Source: Microtetraspora fusca
Lineage (GTDB): Bacteria; Actinomycetota; Actinomycetes; Streptosporangiales; Streptosporangiaceae
Direction of reading: 5' to 3'
DNA length: 64,000 nt
Assembly: GCF_001570365.1 (NCBI RefSeq)
Contig: NZ_BBYK01000042.1
Span: 126,202-190,201, forward strand
The position numbers were made by a program, and so were the translations under genes. Positions 55,060 to 63,587 of this stretch are shown one piece after another. How positions within the stretch are numbered: the stretch's first letter is position 1; each line of letters opens with the position of its first letter. Under the pieces are notes generated by a model, which ran no database searches, was not told the origin of the DNA, and saw only the letters and a list, made by a program, of their open reading frames with translations.

Positions 55060-55494
55060 TCAGGGCGTCGGGTTGAAGAAGACCATCAGGAACAGGATCA
55101 CCAGCCAGATCACCGCGGCGATGCCGCCCATGGCGGCGATCCTGCCGATCTGAACCTTGGCGTCGTCCGGGCTCTCGCTCGTCAGAGCCCGGATGGCGGC
55201 GCCTTCGTCGCGTTCGATGAAGACCATGAGCGCGAGGGCCACCACGAAGAGCGTCATCGAGGCCGAGAGGTACGGCGCGCCGAGCTTGTCGCCGCCGAGG
55301 ACCAGGCCGGTGGCGAAGACGCCCAGGGTCAGCACCCCGAAGATCCGGGTCGCCCGCTGCAGGTAGCGCAGGACCGCGACGTCACGCGTACGGATGTAGC
55401 GCGGGACGGAGCTGGTCACCGCGGTCAGCGGGCCGATGGCGAAGATCGCGAAGCCGATGTGGAGCCACAGCACCACCTTGCCGAGAAGCGACAT
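55060..55494 (-). CDS. DUF2269-like integral membrane protein
   Basis: 144 residues with four hydrophobic segments (about 5-27, 50-68, 75-95, 117-140). GKVVLWLHIGFAIFAIGP with a membrane His is the pattern of DUF2269-type predicted membrane proteins. Function unknown. Convergent with the preceding transsulfuration gene, only 4 bases apart. Confidence 0.75.
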   Translation of the reverse strand: MSLLGKVVLWLHIGFAIFAIGPLTAVTSSVPRYIRTRDVAVLRYLQRATRIFGVLTLGVFATGLVLGGDKLGAPYLSASMTLFVVALALMVFIERDEGAAIRALTSESPDDAKVQIGRIAAMGGIAAVIWLVILFLMVFFNPTP

Positions 55495-55560
55495 GGGGCG
55501 AGGCTATCCCGTCTGGTCATCGGTTCGGGCGCAGGGCCGCCGCCGGGACGTCGGCTGTCG

Positions 55561-57528
55561 CTATCGGGCCCGGCGGCTGCGCAGGAAGTCGCTGACGACG
55601 TACTCGCCGAGGCGGTCGGCGCTGGGGGAGAAGACTCGGCCACCGTTGCGCCGGGCGACCTCGTCGACGAAGTCGCGCAGCCGCTCGTCGGCGGCCAGCA
55701 TGAACACGTTGATGGTCGCCCGCCGCCGGGTCATCTTGTCGACCTCGGCGAGGGTGAGTTCGAGGGTCTCCGGGGACGGCGGCCAGTCGAAGCGGGGGAC
55801 GCCGTTGCGCATCAGGTGGGCCGTGGGCTCGCCGTCGGTGACGACCAGCACGACCGGCTCGAAGTCCGGGTGCCGGTCCAGGTGGCGGCCGGCGATCAGC
55901 AGCGCGTGGTGCAAGTTCGTGCCCTGGACCATGTCCCATTCCAGCCCGGCCAGCTCGTCGGCCCGCAGCACCCGCGCGTAGTTCGAGAAGCCGATGATCT
56001 GCACGGCGTCCTGCGGGAACTTCGAGGTCACCAGCGCCTGCAGCGCCAGCGCCGTCTGCTTGGCCGCCGCCCAGGTGCCCCGCAGGGCCATCGAGTACGA
56101 CAGGTCCACCAGCAGGCAGACCGCCGCCGCCGATCGGCGCTCGGTCTCCACGATCTCGAAGTCGTCCGCGGAGAGGGAGATCGGGGCGCCGCCGCCGCGC
56201 CGTACGGCGTTGACGATCGTGCGGACCACGTCGATGGGCTGCTCGTCGCCGAACCGCCAGGGGCGGGTGGAGCCGGTCAGTTCGCCGGCGGCGCCGGCGT
56301 CCCGCTGGTCGTGGTCGCCGCGGCGGCTGGACTCCAGCGAGGAGAAGGCGCGGCGGAGCGCGGTCTCGCCGAGGCGGCGTACGGCCTTGGGCGTGAGTTC
56401 GAGCTTGCCGCGGTGGCGGCGGAGGTATCCCTGGGACTCCAGCTCGCGCTCGATCTGGCGGAGGGCCTCCAGGTCGTCGACCGCGGACCGGCCGAGAGCA
56501 CGGCGGACCGCCTCCTCGTCGATGTCGTCCAGCCGGGCCCCCGGGTAGTCCTGCCGGAGGGCGGACTCCAGCTCGCCGAGGTCGGCCAGCTCCTGCAGGG
56601 CCGTCACCGCGTCGCCCATGCCCATCGGGTCCTCACCGGAGAACCGTTCGGGGGTGTCCCAGGCGAGATCGGGGCGGCGGGCGTAGAGGCTCTCGCCGAG
56701 CCGGTGCATCTGCTCCGACAGCCCGGCCTGCTCCAGGGTCTGCTCGATCAGCCCGGCCAGCTCGGCCCGCTGCTCGGGGGTGAGCGACGCCAGCAGCCGT
56801 TGCGCCGCCGCGGCCCGGCGGGCGAGTTGGTCGACGAGCTCCTCAAGGTTGCGCGGGTTCTCTGGGAACATGTCCCGGTATTTCCGCATAAATTCCGCGA
56901 AGTCGTCGGGGGTGTGCTCTCCGCGGGCGTCCCGTTCGAGCATGTCGTTGAGGTCGGCCAGCATGTGGCGGACCCGCTCCATGGCGGCCGGGTCGGGGTT
57001 CGCCAGGGCGTCGCGCATGCCGCGGAACTGACTGTCGAGGATCTCCCTGCGCAGCAGGTCGCGCAGCTCCTCGAAGGTGCGCCGCGCCTCCGGCGAGCGC
57101 CAGTCGTAGGAGGCCAGCTCATGGATCGCCTGCGAGGTGTCCGACGGCAGCGCGTCGAGGAGCGCCTCGCGGAAGCCCGTGTCGTCCGAGGGGTCGGCGC
57201 CGGGCCGGCCGTCGGCCTCTCGCCGCAGCTCGGCCCGTTCCTGCCCGATCGCCTTGTCGAGCAGGGCGCGGGCCTGCTCCAGCGTTCCGTCGAGCCGGGA
57301 CCCCGAACGCAGCTCGCGACGGCGGCGCCGCACCTGGTGGAGCAGGTCGTCGAGCCCGCGCCGCTCCGGAGCGCCGGGCAGGCCGCGCCGCAGCAGGTCG
57401 CGCAGCGCGTCGACAGGCGTGGCCCCGGACAGGACGGCGTCGCCCATCTCGTCCAGGGCCTCACGGACGTCGTACGGCGGAGCCAGTGGATCAGGCCCGT
57501 CGTGATACTCCCCGTACCGGTAAGCCAC
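55561..57528 (-). CDS. VWA-domain protein, CoxE/MoxR-partner type
   Basis: 655 residues. The first 400 are helical and charged, with long Arg/Glu/Asp stretches. A von Willebrand A domain (about 465-650) follows with an intact metal site: DLSYSMA (MIDAS DxSxS), GTNLHHA and VVTDGEP. Such proteins act with MoxR-type AAA ATPases as chaperone-like inserters of metals or subunits. A MoxR-like gene lies upstream on the same strand at 58544-59953, separated by one lipoprotein gene. GTG start; target unknown. Confidence 0.85.
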   Translation of the reverse strand: MAYRYGEYHDGPDPLAPPYDVREALDEMGDAVLSGATPVDALRDLLRRGLPGAPERRGLDDLLHQVRRRRRELRSGSRLDGTLEQARALLDKAIGQERAELRREADGRPGADPSDDTGFREALLDALPSDTSQAIHELASYDWRSPEARRTFEELRDLLRREILDSQFRGMRDALANPDPAAMERVRHMLADLNDMLERDARGEHTPDDFAEFMRKYRDMFPENPRNLEELVDQLARRAAAAQRLLASLTPEQRAELAGLIEQTLEQAGLSEQMHRLGESLYARRPDLAWDTPERFSGEDPMGMGDAVTALQELADLGELESALRQDYPGARLDDIDEEAVRRALGRSAVDDLEALRQIERELESQGYLRRHRGKLELTPKAVRRLGETALRRAFSSLESSRRGDHDQRDAGAAGELTGSTRPWRFGDEQPIDVVRTIVNAVRRGGGAPISLSADDFEIVETERRSAAAVCLLVDLSYSMALRGTWAAAKQTALALQALVTSKFPQDAVQIIGFSNYARVLRADELAGLEWDMVQGTNLHHALLIAGRHLDRHPDFEPVVLVVTDGEPTAHLMRNGVPRFDWPPSPETLELTLAEVDKMTRRRATINVFMLAADERLRDFVDEVARRNGGRVFSPSADRLGEYVVSDFLRSRRAR

Positions 57529-57566
57529 GCCACCACGCTACCCGCTACGCGGCCGGGCCTCCGGTC

Positions 57567-57594
57567 CCCGGACGGGCATGAACGCCTGTCCGGG
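57567..57594. terminator. Hairpin between lipoprotein and VWA genes
   Basis: CCCGGAC-GGGC (57567-57577) pairs with GCCT-GTCCGGG (57584-57594) around ATGAAC, 11 pairs with one G-T. It lies right after the lipoprotein stop on the minus strand and upstream of the VWA gene, so the two may not be one simple transcript. Confidence 0.5.
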
Positions 57595-57600
57595 AGCGTG

Positions 57601-58452
57601 TCACCCGCAGGTGTCGCCCTGGCAGGGGAAGACCTCGCGGATCTCCATCAGCTCGCGGCTCGACTTCAGATAGTCCACCTTCACCTGGATCGTCTTGAGC
57701 GCGCGCAGCGCGCGGGTGAGGTCGGCGGCCGTGCAGCGCCGCGTGCCGACGCCGTTCCGGTCGGCGCTGGTGGGCTGCTGCGAGTTGTCGGCGCAGGACC
57801 GCCCGGTGCGGTAGAAGACCACCGTCCCGTTGTACGGCAGTGTGACCGGGGCGCCCGCCTTCTTCGTGAAGGAGTAGCCCATGGTCGGCACCCGCTTCAC
57901 CTTGTAGGGCGTGAACGTCACGGCGCCCCGCCCCAGGGAGGCCATGCCGAACGCGGTGGTGGGGTCGTCCGGCGGGTAGAGGAACTCGCGCACCTGGGTC
58001 GCGACGCCGGTGGCCGTGTCGTACGTGACCACGGCCGGGACGAGGCCGAGGCCGAGCGTGAACGACAGGTCCTTGTCGGTGCAGCGGGTGGTGCCGAGGC
58101 CCTTGGCGTCGACCGCGACGGCGCCCTCGGTCTCCTTGAGGTCGCAGGCGGTGGTGACCCGGCGATAGTCCAGCGACGAGCCGTACGTCACCCGCGCTTC
58201 CTTGGCGGAGGGAATCGGCTGGAGGCGGTACAGCTTGCCCGCGCGCGTCGCCTTCCTCGGGCTGACGATCATCGCGCCCGCGCCGTCGGGGCGGGCGAAG
58301 CCGTAGACGGTGCGGGTGGAGGCGGCCTGGACGGCGCCGGCCGAGCTCGTCGTCCGCTCGGCCGTGGCGCCCTGGGCCGCCTGGGCGCAGCCGGTCAGGG
58401 CGACCGCGACCAGGGCGGTGATCGAGAGCGGGACGCGACCTCGCGTGATCAT
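57601..58452 (-). CDS. Lipoprotein with duplicated COG4315-like repeat
   Basis: 283 residues. Lipobox LTGC (Cys22). The mature part has two related halves, each with a Cys, a short loop ending in GLGTTRC (first half, about 125) or GVGTRRC (second half, about 235), and TDKDL or TAADL after it, so it looks like an internal duplication with matched Cys pairs. Similar to predicted surface lipoproteins (COG4315) of unknown function. ATG 58452 has GAGGAG upstream. It lies between the VWA and MoxR-like genes on the same strand. Confidence 0.75.
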   Translation of the reverse strand: MITRGRVPLSITALVAVALTGCAQAAQGATAERTTSSAGAVQAASTRTVYGFARPDGAGAMIVSPRKATRAGKLYRLQPIPSAKEARVTYGSSLDYRRVTTACDLKETEGAVAVDAKGLGTTRCTDKDLSFTLGLGLVPAVVTYDTATGVATQVREFLYPPDDPTTAFGMASLGRGAVTFTPYKVKRVPTMGYSFTKKAGAPVTLPYNGTVVFYRTGRSCADNSQQPTSADRNGVGTRRCTAADLTRALRALKTIQVKVDYLKSSRELMEIREVFPCQGDTCG

Positions 58453-58543
58453 GATTGGGGCTCCTCTGCTCGTCAGCGATCGATGCGCTGATTGAGATGG
58501 CCCCGTCGCCGGAAAAGTTGTCCGGCGGAAGGTCACGATCAGG

Positions 58544-59953
58544 TCATGTCCGGTAGACGCCGCCCCCGGCCAGCTCGTCCTTGGAGAGGCGGCGCATGAG
58601 ATACAGCCCTTCGAGCGCGAACTCCAGGGCCGCCGCGGCGTGGCCGGGGGACTCGTCGCCCTCGCCCATGCCCAGCGCCGACATGATCCGCGCCAGGCCG
58701 TCCACCCGGCCGATGCGGCGCAGCAGCTCGGTGGCGGGCACCGACTCGCCGGACTCCACCTGCGCGCCCTCTGAGAACCGGGCGAGCAGCGCGGACAGGT
58801 CGGTCCCGCCCAACGAGCCGCGGAACGTCTCGGCGGTCGCCCGGCGCAGCAGGTGGGCGAGGACCTCGACCTCGCGCCCCTCCTCGCTCACCTCGAACTC
58901 GACCTTGCCGCGCAGCGTGTGGACGACGCCGGGCAGGTCGCACACCCGGGCCACGGCGCGCTCCTCGCCCGCCAGCGCGGCCCGCCGTACGGCCGAGGCG
59001 GCGGCGGTCTCGGCGGCGGCGATCGAGAACCGCGCGGAGACGCCGGAGCGGGCGTCCACCGCGGAGGACTCGCGTACCAGCCGGGTGAAGCGGGCGATGA
59101 TCTCGACGAGGTGGTCGGGGAGGTCGGCGCCGAGCTCGCGCAGCCCGGCCTCCTGCAGGATCAGGACCAGCTCGTCGGCGATCGTGCGGGGATAGTGCGT
59201 ACGGATCTCCGCGCCGAACCGGTCCTTGAGCGGCGTGATGATGCGGCCGCGGTTGGTGTAGTCCTCGGGGTTGGCGCTGGCGATCAGCAGGATGTCGAGC
59301 GGCAGGCGCAGGTTGTACCCCCGGACCTGGATGTCGCGCTCCTCCAGCACGTTGAGCAGCGAGACCTGGATCCGCTCGGCGAGGTCGGGCAGCTCGTTGA
59401 CCGAGAAGACACCTCGGTTGGTACGCGGCACGAGGCCGTAGTGGACGGTCTCGGGGTCGCCGAGGGTGCGGCCTTCGGCGATCTTGATGGGGTCCACGTC
59501 GCCGATGAGGTCGCCCACGGAGGTGTCCGGGGTGGCGAGCTTCTCGCCGTAGCGGTCGTCGCGGTGCCGCCAGGACACGGGCAGGTCGTCGCCGTGCGCG
59601 GCGGCCAGCCGGCGGCACCGTACGCAGACCGGGGCGTAGGGGTGGTCGTTGATCTCGCACCCCTTCACCACCGGCGTCCACTCGTCGAGCAGCCCGGCGA
59701 CGGTGCGGATCAGCCGCGTCTTGCCCTGGCCGCGTTCGCCGAGGAGGACCAGGTCGTGGCCAGCGATCAGCGCGCGTTCCAGGTGCGGGAGTACGGAGTC
59801 GTCGAAGCCGACGATGCCGGGGAACCGCGGCTCGCCGGAGCGCAGCCGGGCGAGGAGGTTCTCGCGGATCTCGGCCTTCACGGTCCGGTGGACGTGTCCA
59901 CTCTCGCGCAGCTCGCGCAGAGTGCTGGGAGCGGGTGCGAGCGATTCGTGCAC
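58544..59953 (-). CDS. MoxR/ChlI-like AAA+ ATPase
   Basis: 469 residues. Walker A is GERGQGKTRLI (about 72-82); downstream are GVFSVNELPDL (Walker B region), ASANPEDYTNRGRIITPLKDRFG (sensor I and the arginine finger) and a helical lid. A CVRC pair near residue 110 with a nearby Cys may bind metal. It resembles magnesium-chelatase subunit I and MoxR proteins, which act with a VWA partner; that partner is the protein at 55561-57528. No cobalt or magnesium chelatase large subunit is nearby, so a chelatase role is not supported. GTG start. Confidence 0.85.
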   Translation of the reverse strand: MHESLAPAPSTLRELRESGHVHRTVKAEIRENLLARLRSGEPRFPGIVGFDDSVLPHLERALIAGHDLVLLGERGQGKTRLIRTVAGLLDEWTPVVKGCEINDHPYAPVCVRCRRLAAAHGDDLPVSWRHRDDRYGEKLATPDTSVGDLIGDVDPIKIAEGRTLGDPETVHYGLVPRTNRGVFSVNELPDLAERIQVSLLNVLEERDIQVRGYNLRLPLDILLIASANPEDYTNRGRIITPLKDRFGAEIRTHYPRTIADELVLILQEAGLRELGADLPDHLVEIIARFTRLVRESSAVDARSGVSARFSIAAAETAAASAVRRAALAGEERAVARVCDLPGVVHTLRGKVEFEVSEEGREVEVLAHLLRRATAETFRGSLGGTDLSALLARFSEGAQVESGESVPATELLRRIGRVDGLARIMSALGMGEGDESPGHAAAALEFALEGLYLMRRLSKDELAGGGVYRT

Positions 59954-60127
59954 GGAGTCGAGACTACGTCGCGGTCGGCAGATCCGGCACCTCGGTACGC
60001 GTCGGGATCCCGACTATTGCGTGACGACTATTGTGCGTTGAACCCCCCGCAGTGGGGAGAATCGGGCAAGAGGGCAATTCGGGACACAGTGGTGACCCGG
60101 GGAGTGTCGACAGGAGGAGGCGAGACG

Positions 60128-61297
60128 ATGGCGGTTTTGACAAGCCGATTCGCCGATGGTCTCGCCGTGGGCACGGATCTCGTGGAGACGGCCGAGGCGG
60201 CCATCCGGCAGGCCCTCGCCGGTCTGTCCGGACGGCCCGATCTGGTGTGCTTCTTCATCTGCGGGGACGATGCCGACGACGTCACGCGGGCCGGACAGCG
60301 CGCCATGTCCCTGGTTTCGGGCGCGCACGTGATCGGGTGCAGCGCCACCGGCGTGATCGGAGACGCGCAGGGAGTGGAGCTCCGGCCGTCGGTGAGCGCG
60401 TGGGCCGCCTCCCTCGGCGACGCCGAGGTGACGACCTTCGCCCTGGAGACGCTCCGCACCGAGGACCGTTTCGTGGTCATCGGCCTGCCCGAACGCGGGC
60501 CCGAGGACAAGGTCGCGATTCTGCTCGCCGATCCCTACAGCTTCCCGACGGACGCGTTCGTCGAGCACTCGGCCGAGGTGCTCGGCAACCTGCCGATCAC
60601 CGGCGGCCTCGCCAACGCCCTCGCGGGCCGCGACTCGGTACGCCTCTTCGCGGACGGCGAGACGTACACGGAGGGCGCCATCGGGGTCATCCTGGGCGGG
60701 CCGGTGAAGGTGAGCACCGTGGTGAGCCAGGGCTGCCGCCCGATCGGTCCGACGATGGTGGTCACCCGGGCCGAGGACAATTTGCTGCTTGAACTGGCCG
60801 GCCAGCCGGCGCTCGCCCGGCTCGAGGACATTGTGAGCGGGCTCGGTGAGGCGGACCGTGAGCTGGTCGCCTCCGGGCTCCAGATCGGCCTCGCCATGGA
60901 CGAATACGCCGAACGCCACGAACGCGGCGACTTCCTCATCAGGGGCGTGCTCGGCATCGACCCCGAGCAGGAGGCGGTCGCCATCGGGGACGTCGTGGAG
61001 ATCGGCCGGACCGTCCGCTTCCAGGTCAGGGACGCCGAGACCGCGGACGAGGATCTCTACCACATGCTCGACGAGCACGTGAACACCGGCGGCCGGGTGG
61101 ATGGCGCGCTGCTGTTCTCCTGCAACGGGCGCGGGTCGGCCATGTTCGGCTCGGCCGACCACGACGCCCTCGCCGTACGGGACACGCTGGGGCCCATCGG
61201 CGTGGCCGGGTTCTTCGCCGCGGGAGAGCTGGGCCCGGTGGCCGGGCACAACCACGTGCACGGATTCACCGCGTCCATCCTGGTCTTCTCGTCGTAG
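60128..61297 (+). CDS. FIST-domain sensory protein
   Basis: 389 residues: FIST N domain (about 25-215, [14 protein letters not shown] ... ADPYSFPTD ... GGLANAL) and FIST C domain (about 225-370, ending [26 protein letters not shown]). FIST is a predicted small-ligand (amino-acid-like) sensory domain. Here it stands alone without kinase, GGDEF or methyl-accepting domain, so it may signal through a separate partner. ATG has AGGAGG about 10 bases upstream. Nearest neighbours give no clue to the ligand. Confidence 0.88.
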   Translation: [389 protein letters not shown]

Positions 61298-61314
61298 AAC
61301 GCGTTGCCGGGGGC

Positions 61315-61425
61315 TCAGGGGCGGCTTTCGCGGCGCGGCGCGCGTTTCGCGATGGCGAGACCGGCGGCCAGGCAGGTCAGCGGAATGGCGGGAATGACAT
61401 AGCGGACATGCTTGCCCGAGGTCAC
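61315..61425 (-). CDS. Tiny membrane ORF coupled to the decarboxylase
   Basis: 36 residues starting at GTG 61425, whose GTGA overlaps the stop of the decarboxylase by 4 bases, so it is probably translated by coupling. It has one hydrophobic helix (RYVIPAIPLTCLAAGLAIA) and a basic C-terminus (KRAPRRESRP), the usual positive-inside pattern of a small membrane protein. I do not recognise a family. It could be a chance ORF, but the exact overlap and helix-plus-basic tail favour a real gene. Confidence 0.45.
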   Translation of the reverse strand: MTSGKHVRYVIPAIPLTCLAAGLAIAKRAPRRESRP

Positions 61426-62786
61426 GGGCGGGCGAGCCGCTCCAGCCGTTCGTGCAGGTGGTCCACGTAGTCCTCGGACTCGGGCTTCATGAGGACGCTG
61501 CGCAGGATCCGGGCCCCGTCGGCGTCCTGGACGATCCCCGGGTGCCGGGCCACCATGGCCTCCGCCCCGACCCGGAACGTGCTCACGAAGACCGGATCCT
61601 CGGCGTCCGCCATGCCCTCCTGGAGGATCCGGGCGCTGGCGACGTCGATCCGGCTCAGCGCGGCCGGCCGGGTGACGGGGAAGTAGCCGACGATGTCCAG
61701 CTCCGGCCGCTGGTACAGCTCCAGGTGCTCGGACTTCTCGATCAGGTCGGCCCAGCGCAGCGCCGCGCGCCGTCCGGCGGCCAGGACCGCCCCAAGTCCG
61801 TCCCGGGTGGGAGGGAGGAGCTGGAAGGTGAGCCACAGGGCGGCCGCGGCGGCGCCCGCCCGGGAGCACTCCAGGCTGATCTCCCCGAGGTGCAGTTCCT
61901 CCGACGTGAAGTAGGTGTACGGCGAGTCGTGGAGGTAGAAGCGGCCCACGGACGGGTCGCGGAACAGCACCGCGCCGCAGCCGTACGGCTGGAGCCCGTG
62001 CTTGTGCGGGTCCACCACCACCGAGTCGCACTGGGTGATCGCCCGCCAGGGGGCCTCGGGCAGGCCCTCCGGCCCGTCCGCGCCGGCCAGCAGGGTGAAG
62101 AAGCCGCCGTAGGCGGCGTCCACGTGGATCCGTACGCCGTGGCGCTCGCGCAGGGCGAGCGCCTCGTGGACGGGATCGACCGCTCCGAGCCCCGTCGTGC
62201 CGGTGGTGAGCACGACGGTGCCGACCCGCCCCTCGCGCAGCAGCTCCTCCAGGGCGTCGAGGTCCATCGCGCCCCGCGCGTCCACCGGGACCAGGTGCCC
62301 CTCGATGCCGAGGACGCCGCACATGCGGCTGTGCGTGTAGTGGGCCTCGGCGCTGTAGGCGACGCCCCGGCCGGGGTGCAGCTCCCTGGCCACGAAGAGC
62401 GCCTCCAGGTTGGCGATGGTGCCGCTGGTGGTGAGGTGCCCCAGATGGGTGTCGAACCCGAACATCGTCGCCAACTGGGCGACCACCTCGCGCTCCATCG
62501 CGGCGGTGGCCGGGCCGCCGTCCAGCGCGTGGTTGTTGGGATTGATCAGCATGGCGGACAGGTAACCCACGACCGCGGCCGGGTGCGGCGGCTTGAGCAT
62601 CTGCCCCGCGTACCGCGGATGGAAGAACGGATAGTTGTCCCGCAGCCGCTCGCTGAACAGCGTGAACGCCGCGCTGAAACGCTCGTCGTCGACCAGCAGC
62701 GAGGGGTGTGGCGTGACCTGTCCGAAGGCGCGGGACCAGGCCTCGTTGGCGGTCACGGCCTGGTCGAGCCAGTGTCGCAGGTCCAT
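61422..62786 (-). CDS. PLP-dependent group II decarboxylase
   Basis: A 454-residue member of the aromatic-L-amino-acid/glutamate/diaminobutyrate decarboxylase family. PLP Lys lies in VVDPHKHGLQPYG; HVDAAYGG (Asp to the pyridine nitrogen) and HLTTSGTIANLEAL are also visible. It converts an amino acid to the amine; substrate is not evident from sequence. ATG 62786 follows CAGGAG. It is coupled at its 3' end to a tiny membrane ORF. Confidence 0.88.
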   Translation of the reverse strand: MDLRHWLDQAVTANEAWSRAFGQVTPHPSLLVDDERFSAAFTLFSERLRDNYPFFHPRYAGQMLKPPHPAAVVGYLSAMLINPNNHALDGGPATAAMEREVVAQLATMFGFDTHLGHLTTSGTIANLEALFVARELHPGRGVAYSAEAHYTHSRMCGVLGIEGHLVPVDARGAMDLDALEELLREGRVGTVVLTTGTTGLGAVDPVHEALALRERHGVRIHVDAAYGGFFTLLAGADGPEGLPEAPWRAITQCDSVVVDPHKHGLQPYGCGAVLFRDPSVGRFYLHDSPYTYFTSEELHLGEISLECSRAGAAAAALWLTFQLLPPTRDGLGAVLAAGRRAALRWADLIEKSEHLELYQRPELDIVGYFPVTRPAALSRIDVASARILQEGMADAEDPVFVSTFRVGAEAMVARHPGIVQDADGARILRSVLMKPESEDYVDHLHERLERLARP

Positions 62787-63014
62787 GGAGCACTCCTGAC
62801 GGGGTCGGGTCCGGCCATGCCGCCGGGCGGTGTGGCGCACGAGCCCCGGCGAGCGGGCCTCGGGTTCCCGTCGCGCCGCCCCGGAGGCTTCATTTGGCAA
62901 CAAACAAAATAGGCGTCGTGGCCGTCGGCACGCCAGAGCGGAAGCCCTGTAACGGTCGGTATGGGTTCGTCCAAGCATGGTCGTATTCGGACGGACGACC
63001 AAGGAGAGACACCG

Positions 63015-63587
63015 GTGCGCCTGAAACAAAAGGGATTGGCGGACATCGCCGATGATCCCGAGGCGTTCGAAGCCTTCTACCGGCGCCATTTCGAAGCCGT
63101 GACCCGGTTCCTCGCGAGGCGGGTGGGGGACCCGCACGCGGTGGCCGACCTCACGGCCGAAGTGTTCCTCGCGGTGTTCGACTCCGCGCATACCTACCGC
63201 CCCGGAAAGGGCAGCGAGATCGCCTGGCTCTACGGCGTGACGCGCAACACCCTCCTGGCCGAGCGGCGCCGCTCGGCCAGGGAACTGCGCGCGAACAGCC
63301 GGATCGCGGGGCGGCGGCTGCTCGACGGCGACGACATCGCGCGCCTGGAGGAGCGGATCGACGCGGAGTCCCCGGCCCGGCGGGCCATGGACGCCATGGC
63401 CGGGCTGCCGGAGAACGAGCGGGCCCTCATGGAGCTGGTGGCCGTGGACGGCCTCAGCCCGGCGGAGGCGGCGGCCGCCCTCGGCATCCGCCAGGGGACG
63501 GCCCGCGTCCGGCTCCACCGCGCGCGCCGCGCGCTCCAGAAGATCCCCGGCGTCCTGCCGCCACTCATCATGGAAGGACAGCGATGA
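63015..63587 (+). CDS. ECF-type RNA polymerase sigma factor
   Basis: 190 residues: region 2 (about 10-80, FEAFYRRHFEAVTRFLARRVGD ... EIAWLYGVTRNTLLAERRR) and region 4 (about 130-182, ALMELVAVDGLSPAEAAAALGIRQGTARVRLHRARRAL), no region 3, so ECF class. GTG 63015 has AAGGAGAG upstream. Its stop overlaps the start of the next gene, as sigma/anti-sigma pairs often do. Confidence 0.9.
   Translation: MRLKQKGLADIADDPEAFEAFYRRHFEAVTRFLARRVGDPHAVADLTAEVFLAVFDSAHTYRPGKGSEIAWLYGVTRNTLLAERRRSARELRANSRIAGRRLLDGDDIARLEERIDAESPARRAMDAMAGLPENERALMELVAVDGLSPAEAAAALGIRQGTARVRLHRARRALQKIPGVLPPLIMEGQR

Noticed and set aside
55561-59953. Cobalt/magnesium chelatase operon
   Set aside because: The ATPase and VWA resemble chelatase subunits I and D, but no large chelatase subunit or tetrapyrrole gene is present.
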